Source: Actinomycetota bacterium
GTDB taxonomy: Bacteria; Actinomycetota; Thermoleophilia; Gaiellales; Gaiellaceae
Length of the DNA stretch: 14,431 nt
Reading direction: 5' to 3'
Assembly (NCBI GenBank): GCA_019236545.1
Contig: JAFAIV010000056.1
Span: 1 to 14,431, forward strand
Shown here: piece after piece, positions 1 to 7,002 of the stretch
How the letters are laid out: every line of letters begins with the position of its first letter
How positions within the stretch are numbered: the stretch's first letter is position 1
Translations under genes and position numbers: made by a program
Notes under the pieces: model-generated
Seen by the model: only the letters and a program-made list of their open reading frames with translations
Told to the model about the DNA's origin: nothing
Database searches by the model: none

Positions 1-146
1 AGGTCGCCGTCGTCGGCCTGACCGCCTCGGCGAGCCAGCGCGAGATGGACGCGCTCGCCGCGGCCGGCGCGGTCTCGTGCCTGACGAAGGACCGCGAGCT
101 GGCGGAGATCGTCGCCGCGATCAAGCAGGCGGTGAACGGCAGATGA
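1..146 (+). CDS. C-terminal end of a receiver-domain protein (response regulator), partial
   Basis: The gene enters from the left edge; the visible frame begins with a whole codon at base 3 and gives 47 residues before TGA at 144-146. The pattern VVGLTAS, then about 15 residues with AAAGA, then CLTKD, then an amphipathic helix ending IVAAIKQAVNGR matches the last third of a CheY-like receiver domain. There, the Thr of the LTA strand and the Lys of the LTK strand are the conserved switch residues. The phosphoacceptor Asp would lie outside the window. No DNA-binding domain follows, so this is either a single-domain receiver or a protein with its receiver at the C terminus. The stop overlaps the degV start as ATGA, which suggests translational coupling. 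The fold assignment rests on a short fragment. Confidence 0.6.
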   Translation, partial: VAVVGLTASASQREMDALAAAGAVSCLTKDRELAEIVAAIKQAVNGR

Positions 147-991
147 ACCTCACCGCCGAGAACACCGCGATCGTCCTCGACTCGACCGCCGACTTCCCCG
201 ACGCGGCGCAGCACCACCCGAACTGGCGTGTCGTCCCGCTCTACGTCAGCTTCGGCGACGAGAGCTACAAGGACGGCGTCGAGCTGACCGCCGAGCAGTT
301 CTACGCACGGCTGACGAGCTCCACCGTCTTCCCGACGACGTCGCAGCCCACTCCGGGCGACTTCGCCACCGCCTACGAGGAGCTCGCCGGCTACGAGCGG
401 ATCCTGACCGTGACGCTCGCGTCGCAGCTCTCCGGGACGTTCCAGAGCGCAGGCACCGCCGCCGACGAGCGCGTGCGCGTGATCGACTCCGGCGTCGCGT
501 CGGTCGCGATCACGATGCTCGCGCTGGCGATCCAACGGCGACTCGACCGCGGCACGACCGACGAGGAGGTCGACGCGCTCGTCGACCGCTTCCGGCGCGA
601 GCGCGGCCTGCTCTTCACCGTCGACACGCTCGAGTTCCTCGCCCGCGGCGGCCGGATCGGCCGGGCCCGCGCGTTCCTCGGTGGGATGATGAACGTCAAG
701 CCGATCCTGACGATCGAGGACGGCGAGGTGCTCCCGGTCAAGCGCGTGCGCGGCAACCGCAAGGCGTTCCAGGAGTTCGTCGACGCGCTCGAGCAGAACA
801 CGACCGACGAGCCCGGCCTGCGCGTCGGGATCGCGCACGCGGTCGCGCCCGAGCGCGCGGCGGAGGTCGAGAAGCTCGTCCGCGACCGGCGCCCGAAGGC
901 GACGATCGAAGCGGTCGCGACGCTCGGCGCCGTCCTGGGCGCGCACGCCGGGCCGGGGACGGTCGGCTTCTTCTGGTTCGCCGACGACTGA
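143..991 (+). CDS. degV: DegV family fatty-acid-binding protein
   Basis: 282 residues, the normal length for the family. DegV/FakB proteins bind a fatty acid and present it to the kinase FakA (DAK2 family), which makes acyl phosphate for phospholipid synthesis. Visible family marks are DSTAD at 13-17, the VVPLYVSFGDESYKDG strand-loop at 30-45, TTSQPTPGDF at 65-74, SQLSGTFQSA at 94-103 and LEFLARGGRIGRA at 163-175, followed by the KPIL strand. I chose ATG 143 because it overlaps the preceding stop as ATGA and the protein then begins right at the first core strand; an upstream ATG at 77 would add 22 arginine-rich residues out of family. No FakA partner is in the window. recG follows after 34 bases. 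The ligand is inferred from the family only. Confidence 0.9.
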   Translation: MNLTAENTAIVLDSTADFPDAAQHHPNWRVVPLYVSFGDESYKDGVELTAEQFYARLTSSTVFPTTSQPTPGDFATAYEELAGYERILTVTLASQLSGTFQSAGTAADERVRVIDSGVASVAITMLALAIQRRLDRGTTDEEVDALVDRFRRERGLLFTVDTLEFLARGGRIGRARAFLGGMMNVKPILTIEDGEVLPVKRVRGNRKAFQEFVDALEQNTTDEPGLRVGIAHAVAPERAAEVEKLVRDRRPKATIEAVATLGAVLGAHAGPGTVGFFWFADD

Positions 992-998
992 CGTCCGG

Positions 999-1008
999 TC
1001 CGGCCGGA
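999..1008. repeat. Perfect 10-bp palindrome between degV and recG
   Basis: TCCGGCCGGA reads the same on both strands and sits in the 34-base gap between degV and recG. It could be a protein-binding site or a small hairpin. There is no run of T after it, so it is not an intrinsic terminator. In DNA this rich in G and C it may be chance. Confidence 0.25.
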
Positions 1009-1025
1009 ATACTCGGTCCCGCCCG

Positions 1026-3116
1026 GTGGCGCGGACGATGACAGCAGCCCGTCGACAGACGGTCTTCGCAGGCCTGGACCAGCCGCAGGCGTGGCCGCCG
1101 ACCCCGCGGGCGCTCGACCCGCACCGGCTCGAGCGGCCGCTCACCGAGCTCGGCGGCGTCGGGCAGGCGCAGGCGAAGAGGCTCGCGAAGCTCGGACTGG
1201 CGAGCGTCCGCGACGTGCTCGAGCACCGGCCGCGCCGCTACGAGACGGCGGCGGACGAGGTGCGGATCGCGGCGCTCCGCCACGACGACGCTGAGGTCGT
1301 GGTCGTCGGCGAGGTGCTGAACGTCGAGAAGCGCCCGCTCCGCGGCCGGCGGACGATGGTGCGCGCGCGCATCTCGGACGGCAGCGCGACGATCAGCGCC
1401 TCCTGGTTCAACCAGCCGTGGCTCGCCGACCAGCTCACGCCCGGGACGCGCGTGCGCCTGCGCGGGAAGCTCGGCCGCTTCGGCTTCGACGTGCGCTCGT
1501 ACGACCTCGGCGAGGCGCACGCCACCGCGGACTTCGCGCCGGTCTATCCGGCCGCGGAGGAGATCGCGGCGAAGACCGTGCGCCGCGTCGTCGACGCCGC
1601 GCTGCCGTTCGTCCTCGACGTCCCAGACCCGCTACCCGCGGAGCTCCGCCAGCGCGAAGGCCTGCCGCTCAAGCGCGACGCCCTCGCTGCCGTCCACACG
1701 CCCGTGTCGCTCGACGAGGCCGAGCGCGGGAGGCAGCGGCTCGCGTTCGAGGAGCTGCTCGTCCTCCAGATCGGGATCGCGCGCCGCGCGGCCGAGCGCG
1801 AGCGCACGCTCGCGGCGTCGCTCGGCGAGCCGGGCGACCTGATCCTCCGCTACCGCAAGGCGCTCCCGTTCGCGCTCACGCCGTACCAGGAACAGGCGAT
1901 CCGCGAGCTCGACGGCGACCTCGCGCGGACCGTCCCGATGCAGCGCCTCTTGCAGGGCGACGTCGGCTCCGGGAAGACAGTCGTCGCGCTGTACGCGCTC
2001 CTGCGCGCGGTCGAGAACGGCCGCCAGGGCGCGCTGATGGCGCCGACCGAGACGCTCGCGGAGCAGCACTTCCTGACGATCGCCGACCTCTGCCTCGAGC
2101 TCGGCGTCACCTGCGCGCTGCTCACGAGCTCGTCGCCGAGGCGCGACCGCGAGACCGCCGCGCAAGCGGACGTCGTCGTGGGGACGCACGCGCTGATCCA
2201 GGAGGGCGTCGAGCTCCGCGACCTCGCCGTCGCCGTCGTCGACGAGCAGCACCGCTTCGGCGTCGAGCAGCGCGCCGCGCTCCTGCACGGCCGCGCGCCG
2301 CACGTGCTCCACATGACCGCGACCCCGATCCCGCGCACGCTCGCGCTGACCGTCTACGGCGACCTCGCGGTCTCCGAGATCGCGAAGCCGCCCGCGTCGC
2401 GGAAGCCGATCGTCACGCGCTGGCTCACCGAGGACCGCGCGTCGGAGGTCTACACGCGGCTGACGAACCTCCTGCGCGAGGGCCGACAGGCCTACGTCGT
2501 CTGCCCGATGATCGAGGCGTCGGAGACGAGCCTCGCGCGCGCCGCCGAGGAGGAGGCGGAGCGGCTGCGGCGCGCCGAGCTGCGCGAGTTCCGCGTCGGC
2601 TGCCTGCACGGGCGGCTGAAGCCGGCCGACCGGCGCGACCTGATGGCGCGGTTCAAGGCGCGCGAGCTCGACGTCCTCGTCGCGACGACCGTGATCGAGG
2701 TCGGCGTCGACGTGCCGAACGCGACCGTGATGATCGTCCAGGAGGCCGACCGCTTCGGGCTCGCCCAGCTCCACCAGCTGCGCGGCCGCGTCGGCCGGGG
2801 CGCCGAGCAGTCGTACTGCCTGCTCGTCTCGCGGGCCAAGGAGGAGCTGACCGAGAGCGCGCAGGCGCGGCTGCAGGCGCTCTGCGACACGACCGACGGG
2901 TTCGCGCTCGCCGAGGTCGACCTCGAGCTCCGCGGCGGCGGCGCGCTCCTCGGCACGCGCCAGTCCGGGATCTCCGACCTCCGCTTCGCGCACGTCGTCC
3001 GCGACCGCGAGCTGCTCGAGCGGGCGCGGGCCGCCTCGCGCGAGGTCGGCCCGGGCCTGCTCCAGGAAGCTGTCGACGAGCTCTTCGCCGAGGTCGAGCC
3101 GGAGACGCTCGCGTGA
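1026..3116 (+). CDS. recG: ATP-dependent DNA helicase RecG
   Basis: 696 residues, matching the usual length of about 690. RecG reverses stalled replication forks and branch-migrates Holliday junctions. The N-terminal third holds the helix-hairpin-like segment near 38-70 and the OB-fold wedge domain at about 85-180. Helicase motifs follow: QGDVGSGKT with the Walker A Lys (GSGKT at 314-318), the family-typical DEQH box at 406-409 followed by RFGVEQR, MTATPIPR at 430-437, TTVIEVGVDVPNA, and QLHQLRGRVGRG at 581-592 with the motif VI arginines. The C-terminal LRGGGALLGTRQSG stretch is also typical of RecG. The start is GTG 1026; an in-frame ATG at 1038 is possible, and neither has a clear ribosome-binding site. 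It probably shares a transcript with degV. rsmD and coaD, frequent followers of recG in actinobacteria, are absent here. Confidence 0.96.
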   Translation: MARTMTAARRQTVFAGLDQPQAWPPTPRALDPHRLERPLTELGGVGQAQAKRLAKLGLASVRDVLEHRPRRYETAADEVRIAALRHDDAEVVVVGEVLNVEKRPLRGRRTMVRARISDGSATISASWFNQPWLADQLTPGTRVRLRGKLGRFGFDVRSYDLGEAHATADFAPVYPAAEEIAAKTVRRVVDAALPFVLDVPDPLPAELRQREGLPLKRDALAAVHTPVSLDEAERGRQRLAFEELLVLQIGIARRAAERERTLAASLGEPGDLILRYRKALPFALTPYQEQAIRELDGDLARTVPMQRLLQGDVGSGKTVVALYALLRAVENGRQGALMAPTETLAEQHFLTIADLCLELGVTCALLTSSSPRRDRETAAQADVVVGTHALIQEGVELRDLAVAVVDEQHRFGVEQRAALLHGRAPHVLHMTATPIPRTLALTVYGDLAVSEIAKPPASRKPIVTRWLTEDRASEVYTRLTNLLREGRQAYVVCPMIEASETSLARAAEEEAERLRRAELREFRVGCLHGRLKPADRRDLMARFKARELDVLVATTVIEVGVDVPNATVMIVQEADRFGLAQLHQLRGRVGRGAEQSYCLLVSRAKEELTESAQARLQALCDTTDGFALAEVDLELRGGGALLGTRQSGISDLRFAHVVRDRELLERARAASREVGPGLLQEAVDELFAEVEPETLA

Positions 3117-3235
3117 CCCTCTTGCGCCGCCTGCTGCGGCGCCGCCGCCCGCCGGCGGAGAGCCAGGCGGAGCGGCTGCACCGCGTGTACGTGGAGACCG
3201 CGGCGCAGGTGCGCGAGCTCCGCCGCGCCGCCTAG
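3113..3235 (+). CDS. Possible small basic protein coupled to recG (40 residues)
   Basis: This frame starts at GTG 3113 in a GTGA overlap with the recG stop and ends at TAG 3233-3235. The N terminus is strongly basic and amphipathic (TLLRRLLRRRRPP), followed by a helix-like segment with AERLHRVYVETAAQVRELRR. I recognise no family. For it being real: the stop-start overlap typical of coupled genes and a plausible helical product. Against it: it is short, and the same frame is open for a long way upstream through recG, as happens by chance in GC-rich DNA. Its stop shares CTAG with the stop of the chemoreceptor gene facing it. Confidence 0.35.
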   Translation: MTLLRRLLRRRRPPAESQAERLHRVYVETAAQVRELRRAA

Positions 3236-4722
3236 CCCACCGCCAGGTTGAAGCCCTGGACGATCTCCTCGAGGTCGTCCGCCGTGCCCGCGAGCTGCTC
3301 CGCCGCCGCGGCGATCTCCTGCGTCGACGCGCTCGTCTCCTGCGTCGATGCTGAGACCTGCTGCGCGGAGGCGGACGACTGCTCGGCCACCGCTGCGAGC
3401 TCGGAGGTCGCCGCCGCCATCTGCTCGATCCGCGACGCGATCTCCGAGACGCGCTCGCCGATGGCGGTGAACGCGCTCCGCGCGTCCTCGACGACGGTCG
3501 TCCCCTCCTCGGTCAGCTTCACGCTCCGCTCGACGACCGCGACCGTCTCGGCGGTGCCCTGCTGGATCTCGGCGATCAGCCCCGAGATCGTCGTCGCCGC
3601 CTGCTGCGACCCCTCGGCGAGCTTGCGCACCTCCTCGGCCACGACCGCGAAGCCGCGGCCCTGCTCGCCCGCGCGGGCCGCCTCGATCGCGGCGTTGAGC
3701 GCGAGGAGGTTGGTCTGCGACGCGATGCCGCTGATCGTCTCGACGATCCCGCCGATCTGCTCCGACTTCGTCGCGAGCTCGCCCATCGAGGCACTCGCCG
3801 CGGTCGAGGACTCGCGGACGGCCTCCATCGCCCCGGTCGCGCGGGACGCCGACTCGACGCCCTGGTCCGAGGTCGTCCGCGCCTCGGCGGCCGCGGCCGC
3901 CGCGTCCTCGGCGGTCTGCTTGACGTCCTCCACCATCCGCACCTGCCGCTCCGCCCCCTGCGCGACGTCCGAGACCGCGCCGGCGATCTCCGTCACGGCC
4001 GTGCTCGTCTGGCCGGTCGAGGTCGTGAGCTGGCCCGAGGCGGCGCGCAGGCTCTCGAGCGTCCGCGCGATCCCCTCGAGCGGCACCTTCACCAGCGCCT
4101 TGAGATCCTGGCCCTTGTCCGAGAGGTCGAGATCGTGGCTCTCGACGGAGACGCGCGTCAGGTCGACGCCCATCGTCTCGAACGTGTCGAAGTAGAACGC
4201 CTCGACGATCGCCTGCATGTCGGCGAGCATCACGACGATGAGCGCGCGCTCGGTGCGGCTGCGGATGTCCGGGCGGTGGGGGTAGCGCCGGCGCAGGTAC
4301 TTCCGCACGAGGTCGAAGTAGAGCGCGTAGCTCCCGATGTACCACTTGATCGGGAGGTCGATGGTGTTGTGCAGGCGTCCCACCTTGAGGCGGTTCTCGA
4401 AGTACTCGACGCCGAAGTGCCCGCCCGAGGCGGCCTCGCGGAAGATCCCGCGGAAGTAGCCGGCCTGCGCGGCCTCGAGCCCGCGGCGAAGGTCGTCGAG
4501 CGACCGGCCCGACCGAGACGCGTACGCGGCGAAGAACGCGCGGGTCGGCGCGAACGCGAACTGGTGGTCGTAGAACTCCTTCGCCAGGCGGTCTGCGGCG
4601 CGGTCCGCCCAGCGCGAGGTGCGCTTCAGGACGGCCACGTCGCGGGCGTCGAGCCGCATGAACTGCCGGCGGTGCGCGACGTTCGTCTCGTTGAGACGGT
4701 AGAGGCTTGCCAGGGTTCCCAT
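3232..4722 (-). CDS. Soluble globin-coupled methyl-accepting chemotaxis protein (HemAT-like)
   Basis: 496 residues, no membrane segment. Residues about 15-180 form a protoglobin sensor domain; RLHNTIDLPIKWYIG at 116-130 carries the likely proximal haem-binding histidine, His118, in the context known from HemAT. After a linker the signalling region is a long coiled coil. The highly conserved hairpin tip lies at about 330-370 (SQTNLLALNAAIEAAR and GRGFAVVAEEVRKLAE), the site where receptors contact CheA and CheW. The expected job is binding O2 or another gas by haem and signalling to a kinase in the cytoplasm. ATG 4722 was chosen because GGAGGAG stands five bases upstream; the longer frame to 4830 has no such site. 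No cheA or cheW is in the window. Its stop overlaps the convergent small frame by four bases. The haem and ligand are inferred from the fold. Confidence 0.9.
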   Translation of the reverse strand: MGTLASLYRLNETNVAHRRQFMRLDARDVAVLKRTSRWADRAADRLAKEFYDHQFAFAPTRAFFAAYASRSGRSLDDLRRGLEAAQAGYFRGIFREAASGGHFGVEYFENRLKVGRLHNTIDLPIKWYIGSYALYFDLVRKYLRRRYPHRPDIRSRTERALIVVMLADMQAIVEAFYFDTFETMGVDLTRVSVESHDLDLSDKGQDLKALVKVPLEGIARTLESLRAASGQLTTSTGQTSTAVTEIAGAVSDVAQGAERQVRMVEDVKQTAEDAAAAAAEARTTSDQGVESASRATGAMEAVRESSTAASASMGELATKSEQIGGIVETISGIASQTNLLALNAAIEAARAGEQGRGFAVVAEEVRKLAEGSQQAATTISGLIAEIQQGTAETVAVVERSVKLTEEGTTVVEDARSAFTAIGERVSEIASRIEQMAAATSELAAVAEQSSASAQQVSASTQETSASTQEIAAAAEQLAGTADDLEEIVQGFNLAVG

Positions 4723-4852
4723 CGGGGCTCCTCCGATCGAGGGACGCAGAATTGGCCTGCCGTGCGGCCCCTTTGTCGCCCGCTCGCCCGAACCCTCCAT
4801 GATGAGTAGTGCCCGTGCAGAGGCGGCCACCCATGCCGTAAAAGGGGTTGTT
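4723..4852. promoter_or_regulatory. Divergent intergenic region between chemoreceptor and diguanylate cyclase
   Basis: About 130 bases separate the start of the leftward globin receptor from the rightward cyclase, so promoters for both genes should lie here. Visible are GGAGGAG for the receptor (on the - strand, 4728-4734) and AAAAGGGG at 4840-4847 for the cyclase. I cannot assign clear -35 and -10 boxes on either strand. The region is richer in A and T than the flanking genes. Confidence 0.45.
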
Positions 4853-6265
4853 GTGTCTTCAAATGACCCGAGAGAGGCACGCGCCGCCGGGCTGCTCTAC
4901 GTCTTCGCCGCCGGGCTGACGTTCGTCGCGCTGCTCGTGCCGGGCGCGAAGGAGCACCAGGGCACCGGGGTCTTCCTGATGGCGGCGCTCGGCCTCGCGT
5001 TGGGCGTCGGGACGTTCTTCCTCGCGCCGGGGGCGCCGGAGTGGTACCGCCGCTTCTCGCCGCTCGCCGGGATCGGGCTCGTGACCGGCCTCCTCGCCAC
5101 GAGCCACGCGAACCTCTACGGGCTCTTCTACTTCTGGATCCTCGCGTTCGTCGCCCACTCCTTCCGGCCGCGGCTCGCGATCGCGTACGCCGTTCTGACC
5201 GCCGGCGTCCAGGCCGGCGCGCTCCTGACGTTCCGCATGGACGGTCTGCAGCCGACGGACTGGGCGATCGTGATGGCGACGCTCGGCTTCCCGCTCGTGA
5301 TGATCGGGTGGCTGCGGTCGAGCGCGCGCGCGGCCGACGAGCGCTTCCGGCTCGTGCTCGAGGCGGCGCCGGACGGCGTCCTCATCGTCGACGACGAGGG
5401 TCGGATCGCGCACGTCAACGCGCAGCTCGAGTCGCTGCTCGGATACGACCGCTCGGAGCTGGTGGGGGAGATGGTCGAGCGGCTGATGCCGGCCTCGCTC
5501 GCGGGAGCGCACGTCCGCCTGCGCGAGGGATTCACGTCGCGGCCGCACGCCCGCGCGATGGGGCCGGGCCGGACGCTGATGGCGGTGCGGCGCGACGGGG
5601 AGGAGCTGCCCGTCCAGATCAGCCTCAGCCCGATGCGCGTAGGCGGGCGGCAGTTCGTGATCGCGAGCCTCCGCGACGACACGCTCCGCCGCGCCACGGA
5701 GCTCGAGCGCGAGCGCCTGCTCGCCGCCGAGCGCCGCGCCCGTCGCGAGGTGGAGGCGCTCCGGGACGAGCTGGCGCGTGCCGCGGCGACCGACGGGCTG
5801 ACCGGGCTCCTGAACCGGCGCCAGGTGGACGCCGTCGCGGCCGAGCTGATCGAGCTGCACAGCCGGAACGGGCGGCCGCTCGCGTGCCTGATGGTCGACC
5901 TCGACGACTTCAAGGCCGTCAACGACCGCTTCGGCCACGCGACCGGCGACACCGTCATCCGCGCCGCCGCCGAGCGCTTGGCGGGCTTCCTCCGCCACTC
6001 GGACGTCGTCGGCCGCTACGGCGGCGACGAGTTCGTCGTCCTCCTGCCGGAGACGGACGCGTTCAACGCGAGGGGGCTCGCCGACAAGATCGAGCGCCTC
6101 TTCGACGAGCCGCTCGGCGGGTTCGTCGTCGGCGCGACGGTCGGCTCGGCCGCGTGGCGGCCCGCGATGACGAGCCCGGCGGCGCTCTACGCCGCGGCGG
6201 ACGCCCGTCTCTACCGCAGGAAGGCGTCCGGCGGTGCCCTCCGGGAGAAGGCGGGCGCGAATTGA
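4853..6265 (+). CDS. Membrane-bound PAS-GGDEF diguanylate cyclase
   Basis: 470 residues from GTG 4853. The enzyme joins two GTP into cyclic di-GMP. About six hydrophobic helices span residues 12-154 as a membrane sensor module. A PAS domain follows at about 163-272 (FRLVLEAAPDGVLIVDDEGRI), then a charged coiled coil (about 281-312), then the GGDEF domain. The domain shows DGLTGLLNRR, DLDDFKAVND, and an intact GGDEF at 390-394. RHSD at 381-384, five residues before it, is a product-inhibition (I) site, so feedback control is likely. I chose GTG 4853 because AAAAGGGG lies five bases upstream; the ATG at 4799 has no ribosome-binding site and would add 18 residues. The next gene follows after 76 bases. 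The input signal is unknown. Confidence 0.92.
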   Translation: MSSNDPREARAAGLLYVFAAGLTFVALLVPGAKEHQGTGVFLMAALGLALGVGTFFLAPGAPEWYRRFSPLAGIGLVTGLLATSHANLYGLFYFWILAFVAHSFRPRLAIAYAVLTAGVQAGALLTFRMDGLQPTDWAIVMATLGFPLVMIGWLRSSARAADERFRLVLEAAPDGVLIVDDEGRIAHVNAQLESLLGYDRSELVGEMVERLMPASLAGAHVRLREGFTSRPHARAMGPGRTLMAVRRDGEELPVQISLSPMRVGGRQFVIASLRDDTLRRATELERERLLAAERRARREVEALRDELARAAATDGLTGLLNRRQVDAVAAELIELHSRNGRPLACLMVDLDDFKAVNDRFGHATGDTVIRAAAERLAGFLRHSDVVGRYGGDEFVVLLPETDAFNARGLADKIERLFDEPLGGFVVGATVGSAAWRPAMTSPAALYAAADARLYRRKASGGALREKAGAN

Positions 6266-6280
6266 CCAGTTTGAACTAGT
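6265..6280. promoter_or_regulatory. Imperfect 16-bp palindrome before the PAS-LuxR gene
   Basis: ACCAGTTTGAACTAGT pairs with its own reverse complement at 14 of 16 positions. It begins on the last base of the cyclase stop codon and overlaps the first copy of the direct repeat at 6270-6282. Palindromes of this size are usual binding sites for LuxR/NarL-type dimers, and such a regulator is encoded immediately downstream. Binding is inference. Confidence 0.35.
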
Positions 6281-6305
6281 CGCACCGACCCATTCGGGCT
6301 AGTCG
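6270..6305 (+). repeat. Direct repeat pair TTYGRRCTAGTCG, 23 bp apart
   Basis: Copy one (6270-6282) is TTTGAACTAGTCG and copy two (6293-6305) is TTCGGGCTAGTCG; they match at 10 of 13 positions. CTAG is generally scarce in bacterial DNA, so two CTAGTCG copies in a 76-base gap stand out. They lie 36 bases before the PAS-LuxR start and could be an operator, perhaps for autoregulation. Confidence 0.4.
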
Positions 6306-6341
6306 TCCCGCACCGCCCCGCCGCAAGACTCACCTCACCAG

Positions 6342-6941
6342 ATGTCAGCCGCCCCCCAGACCGAGCACGTCCAGCGCCGCACCGACCCGGCCTTCCTCCC
6401 GATGGCCGCCATCGACGGCGACCTGGTCGTCCGCAGCTGGACGGATGCGATGGCCGAGCTCACCGGAGTCGAGGAGCACCAGGCGCTCGGCAGGAAGTGC
6501 TACGAGGTGCTCAGGCTCGAGGCCGACGGGCAGCCGCTCTGCGGGCCGTCGTGCGCGCTCGTCCGGGCGCTGCAGGAGCGCGCGCTCCCGACGATCCGGC
6601 GCGTGACGATGCCGAACGGGAAGGGGCGCCGCCGCTCCTACTCGATGATCACCTTCGGCGCCGAGTGCCCGGACCGGGGCGAGGTGATGATGCACGCGTT
6701 CCAGACCGCGACCGGCACCGACGAGCCGCCCGCGAGGCAGGGGCCGCGCGTCCGCCTCACGGCGCGCCAGCTCGAGGTCCTGCGCATGCTCGACCGGGGC
6801 CTGATGTCGAAGCAGATCGCGGTCGAGCTCGGCATCTCGAAGCACACGGTCGACAACCACGTGCAGGCGATCAACAAGATCCTGCGCGTCCCGTCTCGCA
6901 TCAGCGCCCTCAGCCGCGCCCGCGAGCTTGGCCTGCTCTAG
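6342..6941 (+). CDS. PAS-LuxR transcription regulator with cysteine cluster
   Basis: 199 residues. A PAS-like sensor occupies about 18-122, beginning MAAIDGDLVVRSWTDAMAEL. It carries Cys53, Cys67 and Cys71 (C-x13-C-x3-C) in GRKCYEVL and PLCGPSCALV, and Cys109 later. A LuxR/FixJ-type helix-turn-helix at about 138-199 shows LTARQLEVLRML, GLMSKQIAVELGISKHTVDNHV and the closing hydrophobic helix. There is no receiver domain, so the input is probably a ligand or redox state read by the PAS part rather than phosphorylation. The cysteines could hold a metal or form a disulfide; that is inference. The ATG has no visible ribosome-binding site. It lies between the genes that make and degrade c-di-GMP and may regulate them. 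Confidence 0.88.
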   Translation: MSAAPQTEHVQRRTDPAFLPMAAIDGDLVVRSWTDAMAELTGVEEHQALGRKCYEVLRLEADGQPLCGPSCALVRALQERALPTIRRVTMPNGKGRRRSYSMITFGAECPDRGEVMMHAFQTATGTDEPPARQGPRVRLTARQLEVLRMLDRGLMSKQIAVELGISKHTVDNHVQAINKILRVPSRISALSRARELGLL

Positions 6942-6965
6942 CCCCGGTCTCGAACCCGATGATGA

Positions 6966-6986
6966 GTTCTGGTCATTGGCCGGAAC
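6966..6986. promoter_or_regulatory. 21-bp dyad upstream of the HD-GYP gene
   Basis: GTTCTGG, a seven-base loop, then CCGGAAC: a seven-pair inverted repeat with one G-T pair. It lies in the 61-base gap between the PAS-LuxR stop and the HD-GYP start, ending 16 bases before ATG 7003. No T-run follows, so it is more likely an operator or RNA hairpin than a terminator. Confidence 0.3.
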
Positions 6987-7002
6987 GGCTCATTCGAAAA
7001 GG

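Noticed and set aside
991..1025. TCCGGCCGGA region as a transcription terminator between degV and recG
   Set aside because: The stem is very short, there is no T-run, and the 34-base gap suggests co-transcription.
1418..3235. 605-codon + strand frame overlapping recG
   Set aside because: It is a shadow in an alternative frame of recG. Only its last 40 codons, from GTG 3113, are kept as a possible small gene.
2492..4834. 780-codon - strand frame across recG and the chemoreceptor
   Set aside because: It overlaps two well-supported genes in other frames, and its product is Arg/Gly-rich without any domain.
4835..4842. GCCGTAAA resembling a flagellar sigma-28 -10 element before the cyclase
   Set aside because: No TAAA box is present at the required distance upstream, and it overlaps the ribosome-binding site, so a transcript from it would lack that site.
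4799..4852. Upstream ATG starts for the diguanylate cyclase
   Set aside because: No ribosome-binding site precedes ATG 4799 or 4802, whereas GTG 4853 has AAAAGGGG at good spacing and begins shortly before the first membrane helix.
6262..6276. TTGACC and TTGAAC as -35 boxes before the PAS-LuxR gene
   Set aside because: No acceptable -10 hexamer lies 16-19 bases downstream of either.
4799..6967. ATGATGAGT repeated at 4799-4807 and 6959-6967, upstream of the two c-di-GMP enzyme genes
   Set aside because: A nine-base match at differing distances from the start codons, with no similarity around it; chance is sufficient.
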